64,000 nt of DNA, taken from contig NZ_CP095046.1 in the NCBI RefSeq assembly GCF_022919215.1, positions 4,020,501 to 4,084,500 on the forward strand, in the 5' to 3' direction. Under the pieces are notes generated by a model that did not search any database, had not been told where the DNA came from, and was given only the letters and a program-made list of their open reading frames with translations. Origin of the DNA: Hymenobacter cellulosilyticus (lineage in GTDB: Bacteria; Bacteroidota; Bacteroidia; Cytophagales; Hymenobacteraceae). The position numbers were made by a program, and so were the translations under genes. Of this stretch, positions 18,157-28,232 are shown piece by piece (the stretch's first letter is position 1; the number at the start of each line of letters is the position of its first letter).

Positions 18157-20133
18157 ATGAAGTTTTTGCTGACGCTGGTACTGACTGTATGCTGGCTGAG
18201 GCTATCTGCGCAGGAGGCCCCCGGGCGCCCCAACAGCTGTATACCGATGCCCGAGCCCACTTCCGGCTCGGCTACCCGGCGGCCTGGCAGCGGCAGCGCA
18301 CCGAAGACCGCACCCAGGTTACCTTTTACGCTGGCCCGGGCCGGCAGCAGCCCCTGGTCACGCTTACCATGCGTCCGGCTGGGCCCACTTCGGGACTGCT
18401 GGGCCGGCAGGATTCGGTGTGGCGCCGCATTCAGCGCCTTTCCCGGGCCCAGGTGCTGCGCCTCGACCAGCACGAGGGCGCCGACTATACCGAGGTGCGT
18501 TACCATTACACCTTCGCCCCAACCTGAGCTCCGCCGACCGTACCCGGGTGCTGGGCCGCCGGCTGTGGCGCAACGGCACCGAGTTTGACTTGCAGTACAA
18601 GGCCCTCGACCAGGACGGCCGCTATCTGGCCGAGGCCGAGCAGCTGGTGGAATCCTTCGCCTTTACGACGGCGCCGAGCCCGGCTGCCGCACCCGCCACG
18701 GCCACGCATTGCGACGAGAAGATGTACGGCATTGCCGCCCTGCGCCGCCGCAACGACTTGTGGGAAGACGACTGCCGCACGATTCACGAGTTTGCCTCCG
18801 ACGACCTGAGCGCGGCACCCAAGATTCACCGCAACGCCCTGCCTTTCCAGTCTTACGCGCTGGCCAAGGGCTTCGACAACTGCCTGTACTCGGTCACCAA
18901 GGCCCCACCGACGCGCCCGAGTACGTGTACCGTTACAACCCTGCTACCCGCCAGGGCGAGTACACGACCTGGCAGCTGCCGGCCCAGGGTCCCGAAACCG
19001 TCTGGATTTCAGGGGCCACCGATGAGCAGGGCAACCTCTACTTCAGCACCGCCGACGCGGCCAAGCTGGTTCGGATAAACCCGGGCAGCGGCTCCGTGAC
19101 CGTGGTATGGGACGAAGACCCCATGCGCAAGGCCGCGTACTATCCCCAGATCGGGTTTGCCGGAGCCGGCTCCCACGGCAACTTCTGCCTCGACGATGCC
19201 CACACACTGTTTCAGGTCTACAGCACCGATGGCAGCCTGCTGAGCGTGAATTTGCAAACCCTGCAGCCCGCTCCCGAGCCTATTCCGCTCCAGGGCCTAC
19301 CCAAGCGCGGCGGCTACAGCGACCTGCTACTGCAAAAAGACGAGGCCGGCAACCGCCGCCTCTACCTGGCCGGACCCAAAGCCCTGTACCAGGTAGACCT
19401 GTCCCGCCGACAGGTAAGAATGGTGCGGCGCGGCACCTACACCGACCTGGCCGGCTGCAACCTCTTTGGAAACGCCACTGCCAAGCCCGCCGCCATAGCC
19501 GCTGCGGCACCAGCCGCGCCGCCGGTAGCTACCTGGCGGGGTCGAGTGCTCAACGGCATCACGTTTCAGCCCCTGCCCCAGGCCCAGCTGCGCCTGGGGC
19601 CTGCGCGAAGCGGTACGGCCTTGGAGGTGCCGCTTACAGCGGCAGGAGCCTTTACCGTTAGCGTCGAGCCGGGCCAGGCGTATGCGGCTCACATTCAATT
19701 GCCGGGCTACCTGGCCCTCGACAGCACTTATACGCCCCAGGCCGGCCCCTACGTGCAGGACGTGCTGCTCTACCCCCTGGCCGTGGGCTCCACGCTGCCC
19801 CTCGACAATGTACAGTTTACCCAGGGCCAAGCCGTGCTGCTACCCACCTCCTTTCCCGCCCTCGACCAGCTTGTCGCGCTGCTCAGCAAAAACCCGACGA
19901 TGACCATTGAGCTGCGGGGCCATACCGACAACCAGGGCGACCCGCAGAAAAACGTGGTGCTCAGCCAGGAGCGCGTGGCAGCGGTTAAATCCTACCTGGT
20001 CGAGCACGGCGTCGGCGCCCCGCGCATCACCGGCATTGGACTAGGCGGCGCTGAGCCCCGGGCCAGCAACGCCCGCGAAGCTACCCGCAAGCTAAACCGC
20101 CGGGTAGAGTTTCGGGTGACGAGCGTGCATTGA
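18157..20133 (+). CDS. OmpA-family outer-membrane protein with N-terminal sensor-like repeats
   Basis: Repaired length 659 residues. Signal peptide MKFLLTLVLTVCWLRLSAQ. Residues ~20-180 are unknown; ~195-420 has repeated beta-propeller-like strands (YSVTKA..., GNLYFSTADAAKLVRINPGSG, TLFQVYSTDGSLLSVN). After an alanine/proline linker (~445-460) comes a carboxypeptidase-regulatory-like domain (WRGRVLNGITFQPLPQAQL). The C-terminal OmpA domain (~550-659) contains the peptidoglycan-binding core IELRGHTDNQGD and NRRVEFRVT. Three single-base breaks, each in a C run: ~18222, ~18527 and ~18905. The OmpA domain should anchor the protein to peptidoglycan. The propeller and regulatory domains resemble Bacteroidota OmpA/PorE-like cell-envelope proteins. 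Exact role unknown. Confidence 0.8.
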
Positions 20134-20443
20134 GCCCCGAGAAAATGCCCGCAGTCTGGCTTGGTAAGCAGGCCGGCAGGCGGAAATGCTAGCAGGTTGG
20201 CGCTTTACGGGTGGTCGTATCAGGGTGGGCGGCCGGGCTTCGGAAAGCCCTGAGCTAGAACCGTTGGCTAAGCTTTTACCTCCTCTACCCGTTACCACAA
20301 ATTCTCCTCAGGCAGAAAAGAACCCCTGCCAACAACTTCTTTTTCGGCTCCCTTGCGTATGAAAGCGGCTTGAACTGTACCTACAAAATGGCCCTACTGC
20401 TGAGCAGATGGCCATTTTGCCTTACATCTTGCTACTTATCCTT
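20134..20443. other. Intergenic region before the HSL-type hydrolase
   Basis: 310 bases with no gene. Near its right end a perfect inverted repeat, CAAAATGGCC (20384-20393) and GGCCATTTTG (20410-20419), is separated by 16 bases and ends 24 bases before the hydrolase start. It could be an operator or a leader hairpin. No clear promoter box was found. Confidence 0.5.
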
Positions 20444-21462
20444 ATGCAAAAGACAACCGCAGCCCTTTTACTGACGCCCGTAGTGGCCGCCGGCGTACTC
20501 ACCTGGGCCTGGCGCAGCAAGCCCTATACCATCCAGGCTGATAATTGCGCCGCCATAACGCCCGCGGGGCGGGTGCGGCTGGCCGTGCTGCGCCAGCTGC
20601 TGCAACGGTTCGGCGGCGCTACGGCCCGGCGCCTGGGCCTGCCTAAGCTGCCCGTGCGCGCCATTGAGCAGCACGTGGTACCAACCGCGCACGGTCCGGC
20701 CCGGGTTACGTTTTACTGGCCCCAGACTACCTCTTCCGCGCCGCTGGCGGTGTACGTGAACCTGCACGGGGCGGCTTCGTGCTGGGCTATCCGCTGCAGG
20801 ACGACCGGCTGTGCCGTTATTTTGCCCAGCACGCCCAATGTCTGGTGGTGAACGTGGACTACACCCTGGCGCCCGAGCACCCGTTTCCCGCCCCGGTCTA
20901 CCAAAGCTACGAGGTGCTGAAGTGGGTGCACGAGCAGGCCACCACCCTGGGCTACGATGCCGACCGTCTGGCCATCGGGGGCCGCAGTGCGGGCGGCAGC
21001 ATCACAGCGGCGGTGGCCTTGCTGGTAAAAGAGCGGCAGGAGTTTGCCCTGGCTTTGCAGGTGCTGGACTACCCCTCGCTCAACCTGGCCGACCGCACCG
21101 AGGAAAAGCACGTCGTGCCCCGCAAAAACCAGGTGCTGTCGGTGGAGCTGGCCTCGTTTTTCAAGCATATGTACGTGCCCTGCCCCGCCGACCGCCTCCA
21201 CCCGCTGGCCTCGCCCTTGCTGGCGCCCGATCTGAGCGGCCTGGCCCCGGCCCTCATTCTCACGGCCGAGTACGACCTGCTGCGCGACGAAGGCCGCGAG
21301 TATGCCCGCAAGCTGCAAGCCCAGGGCGTAGCGGTCACGCACCAGGAATTTGCCGGCACCGACCACGGCTTTACCCTGCTGGGACCCAAAGCTGCCGCCC
21401 AGCAGGCCTGGGAGTTGATGGCCACCTCCCTGCGGCAGGCCCTACACCCCTCGGCGGCCTAA
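20444..21462 (+). CDS. Alpha/beta hydrolase, hormone-sensitive-lipase family
   Basis: Repaired length 339 residues from MQKTTAALLLTPVV; this start removes an improbable upstream extension. An N-terminal hydrophobic stretch (~4-20) suggests export or membrane anchoring. HSL-family marks: oxyanion motif HGGGFVLG, which appears once the base missing from the G run near 20770 is restored; nucleophile Ser in GGRSAGGS; catalytic Asp in ILTAEYDLLRDEG; His in GTDHGFTL. These enzymes hydrolyse short-chain esters. The substrate cannot be deduced. A reductase gene follows 79 bases downstream, so the two may be co-transcribed. Confidence 0.88.
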
Positions 21463-21541
21463 GCCCGCTACCAATGGATGGGCTACTACCTGTAGCCGCC
21501 ACAACGCTGTTTCTTCTCTTTCTATTCTGACTTACTACTTT

Positions 21542-22596
21542 ATGCCTACGAACACAATTCTGGTTGTTGGCGGCAACGGCATCATCGGCCGCAATGCTGT
21601 GCAGTACTTACTCGCCACCGGCAACTGGCAGGTGCTGGTTACCTCCGCTTCCCCACTTGACTACGAAACCGAGGCCCGCTACGTGCAGCTCGATTTGCTG
21701 GACCCGCAGGCCGTGGCGGCCCAGGCCGAGACGCTGCGCGCGGTGACCCACGTCATCTACGCCGCCTATATCGAGGGCAAAACCCTGGCAGCTCAAACAC
21801 AGGTGAACCTGACGCTGCTGCGCAACCTGGTTACGGGCCTGGAAGAGGTAGCGCCGGGCTTCCGCCACCTAACTTTCATTCAGGGCGGCAAGGCGTACGG
21901 GGCCCACCTGGGCCGCTACAAAACGCCCGCCCTGGAAACCGACCCGCGTCACTTCCCGCCCAATTTCTACTACAGCCAGGAAGATTTTCTGCGGGAGCAG
22001 TCGGCAGGGAAAGCCTGGAACTGGACGGCCGTGCGCCCCGACGTGGTAGTGGGCTTTGCCGTGGGCAACCCCATGAACCTGGCCAACCTGATTGCCGTGT
22101 ACGCTACCCTGTGCAAGGAGCTGCGCGTGCCTTTTCGCTTTCCCGGCAGCCTGCAGGCCTACCACGTGCTGGTAAACGTAACCGACGCTACGCTGCTGGC
22201 CCAGGCCATGGAGTGGGTAGCCACCCACGAGGAGTGCCACGGGCAAATCTACAACGTGACCAACGGCGACATTTTCCGCTGGAGCCAGCTCTGGCCCCGG
22301 TTTGCCGAGTACTTCGGGGTGGAATACGCCGAGCCCATCACCTTCCCCTGCACGAGTACATGGCCGACAAGGCCGAGCTCTGGCAGCAGCTGGTGCAGCG
22401 CCACGGCCTGAAGCCCCACACCCTGGAGGAGCTGGCCCAGTGGCCCTTCGGCGACTTTATCTTCAACGTGAAAGCCGACGCCTTCTTCGACGTGAACAAG
22501 CTGCGCCGCACGGGTTTTCAGGCCATGCACCTCGACAGCTTCACTTCCTTCCGCAACCAGTTTGAGCACCTGAAAACGGAGAAGATTATCCCGTAG
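21542..22596 (+). CDS. SDR-family reductase resembling PRISE enone reductases
   Basis: Repaired length 351 residues; start MPTNTILVVGGNGIIGRNA carries the Rossmann glycine motif GGNGIIG. Catalytic motifs fit the PRISE group (progesterone 5-beta-reductase/iridoid synthase-like), with Lys in FIQGGKAYG and Tyr in NFYYSQEDFL, rather than the usual YxxxK. The C-terminal half (~275-351; LHEYMADKAELW, GDFIFNVKADAFFDVNKLR) also matches that group. One C is missing near 22350. PRISE enzymes reduce alpha,beta-unsaturated carbonyls with NADPH in the cytosol. Bacterial substrates are mostly unknown. Together with the hydrolase upstream it may form a small catabolic or detoxification unit. Confidence 0.85.
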
Positions 22597-22708
22597 CCGA
22601 CTGTTCTAAACAGCCAGAAGCAGAACGTCAGCAGCGCCGCCATTTGCTTCCCGCGCCCCAACCCGCCGTGTGCCGGCTTCTGACCCTAGCCTGCGGCCTG
22701 GCCCAACA

Positions 22709-22750
22709 CGAAGCAGCCGCGCCCTTTCTTAGAAGAGCGCGGCTGCTTCG
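22709..22750. terminator. Bidirectional terminator hairpin
   Basis: Perfect 14-base arms (22709-22722 and 22737-22750) around a 14-base loop, between the convergent reductase and secreted-protein genes. Confidence 0.75.
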
Positions 22751-22778
22751 GGTGGCAGGGCTGCCAGGTAAAAGTTAC

Positions 22779-23675
22779 TTACTGCTTTTTCTCCTGAAAC
22801 AGCTTTTCCAACGCTGCCTGGTTTTTGGAGTACTTGTACAACGCCCGCTCCTTCAACGCTGACGAGAGCAACAGGTCATTTCGGTCGGATTCCTTGGCTC
22901 CTTCCTCATACAGGCAGACCAGGTGGGACAGCAGCAGGTCATAGTACTTGTTCAGGTAATACGACTTGTAGCTCTGCAGCCCCTTGTCCTTGACAATAAC
23001 CATCTGGAAGTCCGGGAAATACAGGTCGGTGTACTGAAAGTACCGGCTGCCGTTAATCTTGGGAAACCGCTTGATATAGGAATACGCTTCCCGGGTATTG
23101 GCCGGCTTCACGATATTCATATAGCCCCAGATATGGGTCCCGCACTGGTCCATGCACTTCAAAAACAGGATGCCCTTTTCGGTATCATCCTTTAGGCCGT
23201 ACTCATTGAGCTGGATATCGATTTTGGACAGGTTGAACGGCCTGTTTTTATTGCCCACGGCGTTGAACAGCATATTGTAGTAGTTGTCAATCAGCTCATA
23301 GCGTGAGGTGGGGGCCGTGCGCAGGCTGTCCAGTAGCTTGCGATGCTCCGGGGCGTTTTCCTTGCGCAGGTTATAATTGATTTGGCAGACGGCGTAAATA
23401 TTCTTTAGCGTCTGCTCATCGGGAATAGTCAGATACTCTTTCTCCAGCAGCTCGTTATCCTTGCTGATTGTCTGCCCAATAAAGTTCGAAGTGGCCTGTA
23501 GCGGACCAGCCGGCGCCGCCGTCAGTTTCTGGACAAAGCCCTTGGGCGGCTCGCCCTGAAACATGTAGTTTTTGTAGGCTTTCCCTAATTCGACAAGTTT
23601 GTCTGACGCCGCCTCCTGGCCGAAAGCAGCGCCCGTAAGAAATAGCAGCAGTACGGTTGTATAAAGTGTTTTCAT
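22779..23675 (-). CDS. Uncharacterised secreted protein
   Basis: 298 residues from MKTLYTTVLLLFLTG with a cleavable signal peptide (…AAFGQ). ATGs further upstream overlap the neighbouring terminator and are rejected. The mature protein is charged, lysine- and tyrosine-rich and mostly helical in appearance, without known motifs; Cys residues are in FLKCMDQCGTHIW. Codon use is less GC-rich than in neighbouring genes. I do not recognise the family. Its 3' end shares a bidirectional terminator with the reductase. Confidence 0.75.
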   Translation of the reverse strand: MKTLYTTVLLLFLTGAAFGQEAASDKLVELGKAYKNYMFQGEPPKGFVQKLTAAPAGPLQATSNFIGQTISKDNELLEKEYLTIPDEQTLKNIYAVCQINYNLRKENAPEHRKLLDSLRTAPTSRYELIDNYYNMLFNAVGNKNRPFNLSKIDIQLNEYGLKDDTEKGILFLKCMDQCGTHIWGYMNIVKPANTREAYSYIKRFPKINGSRYFQYTDLYFPDFQMVIVKDKGLQSYKSYYLNKYYDLLLSHLVCLYEEGAKESDRNDLLLSSALKERALYKYSKNQAALEKLFQEKKQ

Positions 23676-23706
23676 CCCTGCAAGGTAGAGAAGCTCAGGC
23701 ATAAAA

Positions 23707-23740
23707 CAGCCGCGTCCAACACGACGGAAGAACGCGGCTG
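23707..23740 (-). terminator. Rho-independent terminator
   Basis: Arms CAGCCGCGT (23707-23715) and ACGCGGCTG (23732-23740), followed on the minus strand by TTTTAT. It lies 22 bases after the stop of the small coiled-coil gene. Confidence 0.8.
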
Positions 23741-23761
23741 CCACCTGTGCGCAAGGCTGCT

Positions 23762-24139
23762 TTACACCGGTGCATTCGCCGGTCTTACGCCGACTTTGCG
23801 GCCGGGCTTTTGCCGGTCGCTGGTGCGCACTCCCCCTACTTGCTCATATTCGGTGCTGTCCTTGGTGTAGCGCAGGCCCACGGCCGTTAGCATAGCCGAG
23901 GAAAGGGCATCCAGCTTTTTCTCAGCTTCATCCACCGAGTTTTTGAGGCCGGCCAGCATTTTCAGGGCCTCATTGTACTTCGTAAGCGTGGCCTGGGCCG
24001 TTGCCACTTCGGCTTCGTAGGCCGCAATAGTGTGGCCGTTGCCCAAATCCAGCTTGCCGCTGGGGTCAATGGCCCGTAGCCCGTTCAGGCGGCTCTGGGC
24101 TTTGATAATAGAATCGGATTCGCGCGCTTTGTACGCCAT
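23762..24139 (-). CDS. Small coiled-coil cytoplasmic protein, unknown
   Basis: 125 residues from MAYKARESDSIIKAQ. A start 44 codons upstream would add a low-complexity stretch that reads like intergenic DNA. No signal peptide. The middle (~48-95) is alanine/leucine/lysine-rich with heptad spacing (YEAEVATAQATLTKYNEA, SVDEAEKKLDALSSAML) and likely a coiled coil. The C-terminus is basic (DRQKPGRKVGVRP). Function unknown. Monocistronic by its own terminator. Confidence 0.65.
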   Translation of the reverse strand: MAYKARESDSIIKAQSRLNGLRAIDPSGKLDLGNGHTIAAYEAEVATAQATLTKYNEALKMLAGLKNSVDEAEKKLDALSSAMLTAVGLRYTKDSTEYEQVGGVRTSDRQKPGRKVGVRPANAPV

Positions 24140-24596
24140 AATAATGAAGAAAAGAGAGGGAAAGATAAGATAGCGGCCGACTATCGGCCAACCCCAACAA
24201 TATAGCAAGTCCCCACTATTTTTTTCACTACTACTGCCCTTAAATTCTTTATGGTAACCACCTGACAGCAAACAACCTAAAACCAGAATTCTATAGCTAA
24301 TTCCTGCTATCCGAAAGCCTATCCTCGCTATCTGATTGCAGGCATTCCTAACTCGATATCACCTTCCCGAAATCCGATATCCAGTACCTGATATCAAATA
24401 GCATAGAACAGCAATGGCTTTCTGGATCGGGTTTATCCAAGTTGCCCAGGCTGCAATGAAGTAAACAGAGGCGGATACTCTGTTTCGGCTTGGCGGTTAG
24501 CGGGTCGGACATCTTTTCTCCGAATTTCTGCTGTCTTTTTCTGGCTTGCTTCTATCCCTAACCCGATAGGCAACGGGGGTGCGCTGCATAGAACTG
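24140..24596. other. AT-rich intergenic region with GATATC cluster
   Basis: 457 bases without a gene. GATATC occurs at 24355, 24376 and 24390, together with several CTATC motifs within 100 bases. This could be operator-like or chance. No terminator was seen for the minus-strand TonB-like gene whose coding region starts to the right of here. Confidence 0.35.
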
Positions 24597-25322
24597 CTAC
24601 CGGGCGTACCGAAGGCGCATGGCCCGGGTGAAAAGAATGGGGAGCGTCCAGCCGAAGCTTTTGGGCTTTCCTTGCCGATAGGTCGGGTTCCAGTCCGGCA
24701 TCAGGCCTACAACCCGCAAGGCTTCCTGGTCGTGGGCCGGGTCGAGGCCTTTGGTAATGACAGGATTTCTAATCCGGCCCAGGGTGTCTACAGTAAAGCT
24801 TACATACACCCGGGAAGCCTTGCCGGTCCGCTCCGGGGCTTTTTTCCAGTCGATATGGCCATAAAGAAACGCCTGCTGAGCTTCAAACCCCTGCCGAAAC
24901 GAGGCATCCCGGTTCCACTTCCCCGTCTGATCCAGGCTGTCGGCTTTGCTTCGGGCAGCCTTCAGAAAGTCCGGACCGTATTTCGATTCCAGAAGCGCTA
25001 AGAGGTGGTCGTCGTAGCAGCCAAAGTAGCTGCCGGGCTCATCGGTTTCCACAAAGCGCCACTGCACCTGGTAGTCAGCGGCCAGCACGTCCAGGTAGGC
25101 GTTTTCTAGGGGCAAAAACTCCCGGGAATGCAGTTCGTAGGTTCCCTTCCGGAAATCCGTCGCTGCTGCGGTTCGGGCCTGATGGCACGTATCCGACGCT
25201 TGTGTGCTTACGGCTGGCTGGGTGTTGTTGCCGGGCCCTGGGCCGGTATCGGGGGCCTGGCGCAGGCAACTACCCGTCAGCAGAATCACCAGGGTCGCAG
25301 GCACAGAGAGCAGGTGGGTCAT
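24597..25322 (-). CDS. Lipoprotein with TonB C-terminal domain
   Basis: 241 residues from MTHLLSVPATLVILLTG; lipobox LTGSC puts the lipid on Cys19. The ~75 C-terminal residues (VYVSFTVDTLGRIRNPVITK, then ALRVVGLMPDWNPTYRQGKP) match the TonB-C domain of Bacteroidota energy-transducer-like proteins. It lacks the proline-rich spacer and the N-terminal uncleaved membrane anchor of a working TonB, so it is probably not an energy transducer for ExbBD. Such TonB-C lipoproteins are frequent in this phylum with unknown function. The middle region has paired cysteines (DTCHQ, YFGCYDD). Confidence 0.75.
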   Translation of the reverse strand: MTHLLSVPATLVILLTGSCLRQAPDTGPGPGNNTQPAVSTQASDTCHQARTAAATDFRKGTYELHSREFLPLENAYLDVLAADYQVQWRFVETDEPGSYFGCYDDHLLALLESKYGPDFLKAARSKADSLDQTGKWNRDASFRQGFEAQQAFLYGHIDWKKAPERTGKASRVYVSFTVDTLGRIRNPVITKGLDPAHDQEALRVVGLMPDWNPTYRQGKPKSFGWTLPILFTRAMRLRYAR

Positions 25323-25459
25323 AGCACGTAAATGGCCGGTAGCTACTGGCTGGCAATATGTCCGCTCTTGGTGGGCAGTAGGCAGCACGGCCAATAAACG
25401 TATTGCTGCCTGATATTATTTTCTCGTTCTTAGATAGTTACTCACGGCTCCTGCTTCCC

Positions 25460-26919
25460 TTACTTTACCTGCATGGCCTGCTCCAGCTCGGCGAAGGGAA
25501 TGATGGTTTTAACCTCGTAGTCGGCCACGGGCCAGGACTGCACCACAGTCTGCACGTCGAGCTTTCGGGCCTTTACGGCCTGGTATAAACCTGCCTGCCG
25601 GGCGCTGGGCTTGCGGCTGCCACCCTCCCGCTTGATCCACACCAGGTCGTCCTCGAAGAGCAGCTTCTCGGTGGGAAAGTAGTAGATCAGGTAATCGTTG
25701 GTGTGGGCCGATTCGCCGCCGATACAGTGAATCTGCATGCTGAACTGTCCGTCGGTAATGGTTTTGCTGGTCGTTACTTCTTCCAGCTGCAAGGGGCGCG
25801 GGTGACGCTGCAGGCTGTCGGGCCGTAGGGTGTGCGGGGCCTCGGCCAGGTAGCGGGCGTAGGCCCCGGTGCCCGGTCCGCCCAGGATGGTAGCGCCCTG
25901 CGCCACGAAGGCCCGCAGTCCGCCCAGGTAATGCGGATGATAGTGCCCAAAGACGAAGTAGCGAATGGGCTTGGTAGGGGCCAGCAAACGGGCTTGCTGG
26001 ATGATATACTCGCCGTTCTGGCTGCTCAGGGGCGCTTCGGCCACCACCAGAAAGTCCCGAAACTCCACCAGAAGCACCCGGTCGTCGGTGTGCTGCAGGT
26101 TGAGCAAGTGGATATTGGGCCGGAAATGCTCCACCGTGCTCACCGGAACCACCGGCTTCGCAGCCGCTACCTGATACCCGGCCGGCTGGGTCAGCAGCGT
26201 CGGGGCGGCCTCCACTATACGCACCGCCTGCACCTTTACCGCGTCGTGCACCTTGCCGTTAATCTTGGTTACGGCCACCGTGCCGGCGTAGCGCAGCTTG
26301 CCCTGGCTGGTGTAGTCCTGGTAGGAAAAAGTGGTTTGCACGTCGCCAAACAGCTCGTCGTGGCTGAGCACCTGCACGCGTTCCACCAGCTTATCGGCCC
26401 GGCGAATAAAGACCGTCACCTGAGCATTAGGCAGTTGGGTGCGGTAGGCGGTCAAACCAGCGGGGGCAGTGGCGTCGGCTGGGGTTGGGTGCTCACGCAG
26501 GTAGCCCAGCAGCAGCACCGGGGAGTAGCGGGCCGAGCTTACCAGCTGCGCGGCCAGCAGTTCGGGCGTGGCCGCAGCCAGGGTTTTCTCCCCGTAATCG
26601 ACGAACAGCACCTCCCCGGCCCGACCTGCGTCTGGGAGTAGTACGTTTTCGAGCCCTGGGTCAGGGTATCCTGGCGCACATAGCGCTGCCCGCTCAGCCA
26701 GGCGGTTCCCTTCTTGGTATAGGGCGTAGTTTGCCAGGGGTATTGACTGTGCCCCAGCTCCTGGGTTTGCTCCTGGTAGGAAAAGGCCGCGTACCGGCCT
26801 TGCAGGGGCTGCCCCTGCTGCTGCCAGCACTTTTCCAGGTAGTCGACGGGCTTGGCCGCCAGCCCAGGCAAGGGCAGCAGAAGCAGCAGGCTTGTTCGTA
26901 GATGCACTAACAATCTCAT
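25460..26919 (-). CDS. Secreted metallo-beta-lactamase-fold protein with altered metal site
   Basis: Repaired length 486 residues with a signal peptide (MRLLVHLRTSLLLLLPLPGLA). One G is missing in the run near 26622, splitting the N-terminal ~100 residues from the rest. The C-terminal half has the MBL-fold core: FVFGHYHPHYLGGLRAFVAQ in the position of HxHxDH, then CIGGESAHTNDYLIYYF and LLFEDDLVW. Asp and the last His of the canonical HxHxDH are replaced by His and Tyr, so the second zinc site is probably damaged or recast. The N-terminal part (~30-250) is a beta-rich domain as in other periplasmic MBL hydrolases. Enzymatic activity is uncertain. Confidence 0.75.
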
Positions 26920-27125
26920 TACGTAATAGCAGCAGTGAATAGAAAGGCGCCGTGCAGGCACTGACCGCAAAGTGTCGAAAAGCGCTGCCGTTACCAAGCC
27001 TGACTCATACCACTTGCCTCCGAGGGCCTACAACAACTCAGGCCGCCGGCGAAGCTAGTCGCGGGCGGCCCGAGGGTAGTACACTCACAAAGAAGCCGGC
27101 GCCAAATCTGCCGTCGGCGCGGCTT

Positions 27126-28232
27126 TTAGATGCCGCTGCTGGCGCAGGTGTTGCCACCTACGGTAGCCCCGGCTCCAGTCGAAGCGGTTACCGTTGCTTT
27201 CACGCTCGAAGCGCTAAGTACCGACACGGTGTAGGGCGGCGTGAAGGCCGTTTTTCCGTTGCCGGCGGTGTTGCCGGTCGTGTTAGTGAAGATGTTGCCG
27301 GTGGCCTGCACGGCCGTGGCGTTGTTGGCCATTAGGTCGATGGGGCGGTTCATGTTCTCAAACACGTTGTTTTGAATCAGCAGGTTGGCTTCCAGGCCGG
27401 CCATTACGCCCGAGGTGCTCACCGAGCTGCCAAACAGGTTGTTGACGACGTGCACCTTGCCGAACCGCACGCGGGGCATACGGGCCACGCAGCCCTGGGC
27501 CCACCAGCAGCGGGCAAAGGTGATGCTGAGCTTGCCCCGGTCGCCGGTAGAGGTATCGGAAGAGCCTACCAGGTTGGAGAAGCGGTGATCGTCGGAGCCG
27601 CCGGGGCCGTCGGGACGTGGGGCTTTCAGGTAGGCAAACTTGGTCCAGGACACGGTAATAAGGTCGGCCGTGTTCTTAAAGTCGAGGTTGCCGTCGACCC
27701 CGTCGCGGAACTCGCAGTGGTCAATCCAGACGCGGGTGCAGGCGTCGATGGTGGCATTGTCCCAGCCGTCGACGTCGTAGGCTCCGGGCCCTTCAAAGAC
27801 CAGGTTGCGAATCACGATGTTGGAGCAGCGCTTGACGTAGATAATGCCCGAGCCGGCCTGGGTCTGGTCAGCCGAGACGAGCTTGGCCCCGGCCGAGCCG
27901 AAGAGGGTTTTGTTGGTCTGGTCCTGAAAGGAAATCCTTCCGCCCGAGGGAATGATAATCGTGCCATTGACCTGCACCACCTTCACGGCCGAGTTGGTAA
28001 TGGCGGCTTTGAGTTGGTCGTAGGTCGTAACGATGGTGGGCGTAGCAGTACCGCCGCCGTTGGTGCCGCCGTTTTGCGAGGCCCAGCCTTGCGCCGTGCA
28101 GGTAGCTTCTACATCGGCTGAGGAGGAGACTGGGGCAGCGGGAGCGGCCGGAGTAGGGCTGCTCGTGTCGCAGCCAGCTAGCAGCCCGGAAAAGGATAGT
28201 AGCGCGGACGCCAGGAGAGTGTTGGTTTTCAT
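27126..28232 (-). CDS. Pectate lyase, polysaccharide lyase family 1, lipoprotein
   Basis: 368 residues from MKTNTLLASALLSF; lipobox LLAGC makes it a lipoprotein. The right-handed beta-helix of PL1 is clear: VWIDHCEFRDGVDGNLDF includes the family signature (vWiDH) and acidic Ca2+ ligands, and CVARMPRVRFGKVHVVNNLF has the RxPxxR motif with the catalytic Arg and the NN ladder. Calcium-dependent cleavage of alpha-1,4-polygalacturonate by beta-elimination is expected. Length is normal. It stands alone, with no SusC/SusD pair or oligogalacturonide enzymes nearby, so it is not part of a visible polysaccharide-utilisation locus. Confidence 0.9.
   Translation of the reverse strand: MKTNTLLASALLSFSGLLAGCDTSSPTPAAPAAPVSSSADVEATCTAQGWASQNGGTNGGGTATPTIVTTYDQLKAAITNSAVKVVQVNGTIIIPSGGRISFQDQTNKTLFGSAGAKLVSADQTQAGSGIIYVKRCSNIVIRNLVFEGPGAYDVDGWDNATIDACTRVWIDHCEFRDGVDGNLDFKNTADLITVSWTKFAYLKAPRPDGPGGSDDHRFSNLVGSSDTSTGDRGKLSITFARCWWAQGCVARMPRVRFGKVHVVNNLFGSSVSTSGVMAGLEANLLIQNNVFENMNRPIDLMANNATAVQATGNIFTNTTGNTAGNGKTAFTPPYTVSVLSASSVKATVTASTGAGATVGGNTCASSGI

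Noticed and set aside
20408..20443. Alternative hydrolase start at 20408
   Set aside because: It would lie inside the perfect inverted repeat 20384-20419 and add a poorly fitting N-terminal extension; ATG 20444 starts right at the hydrophobic segment.
27126..28232. Polysaccharide-utilisation locus around the pectate lyase
   Set aside because: No SusC/SusD pair, hybrid regulator or further pectin enzymes within several kilobases; the SusC-like plug at 13.2-13.8 kb belongs to the macroglobulin protein.
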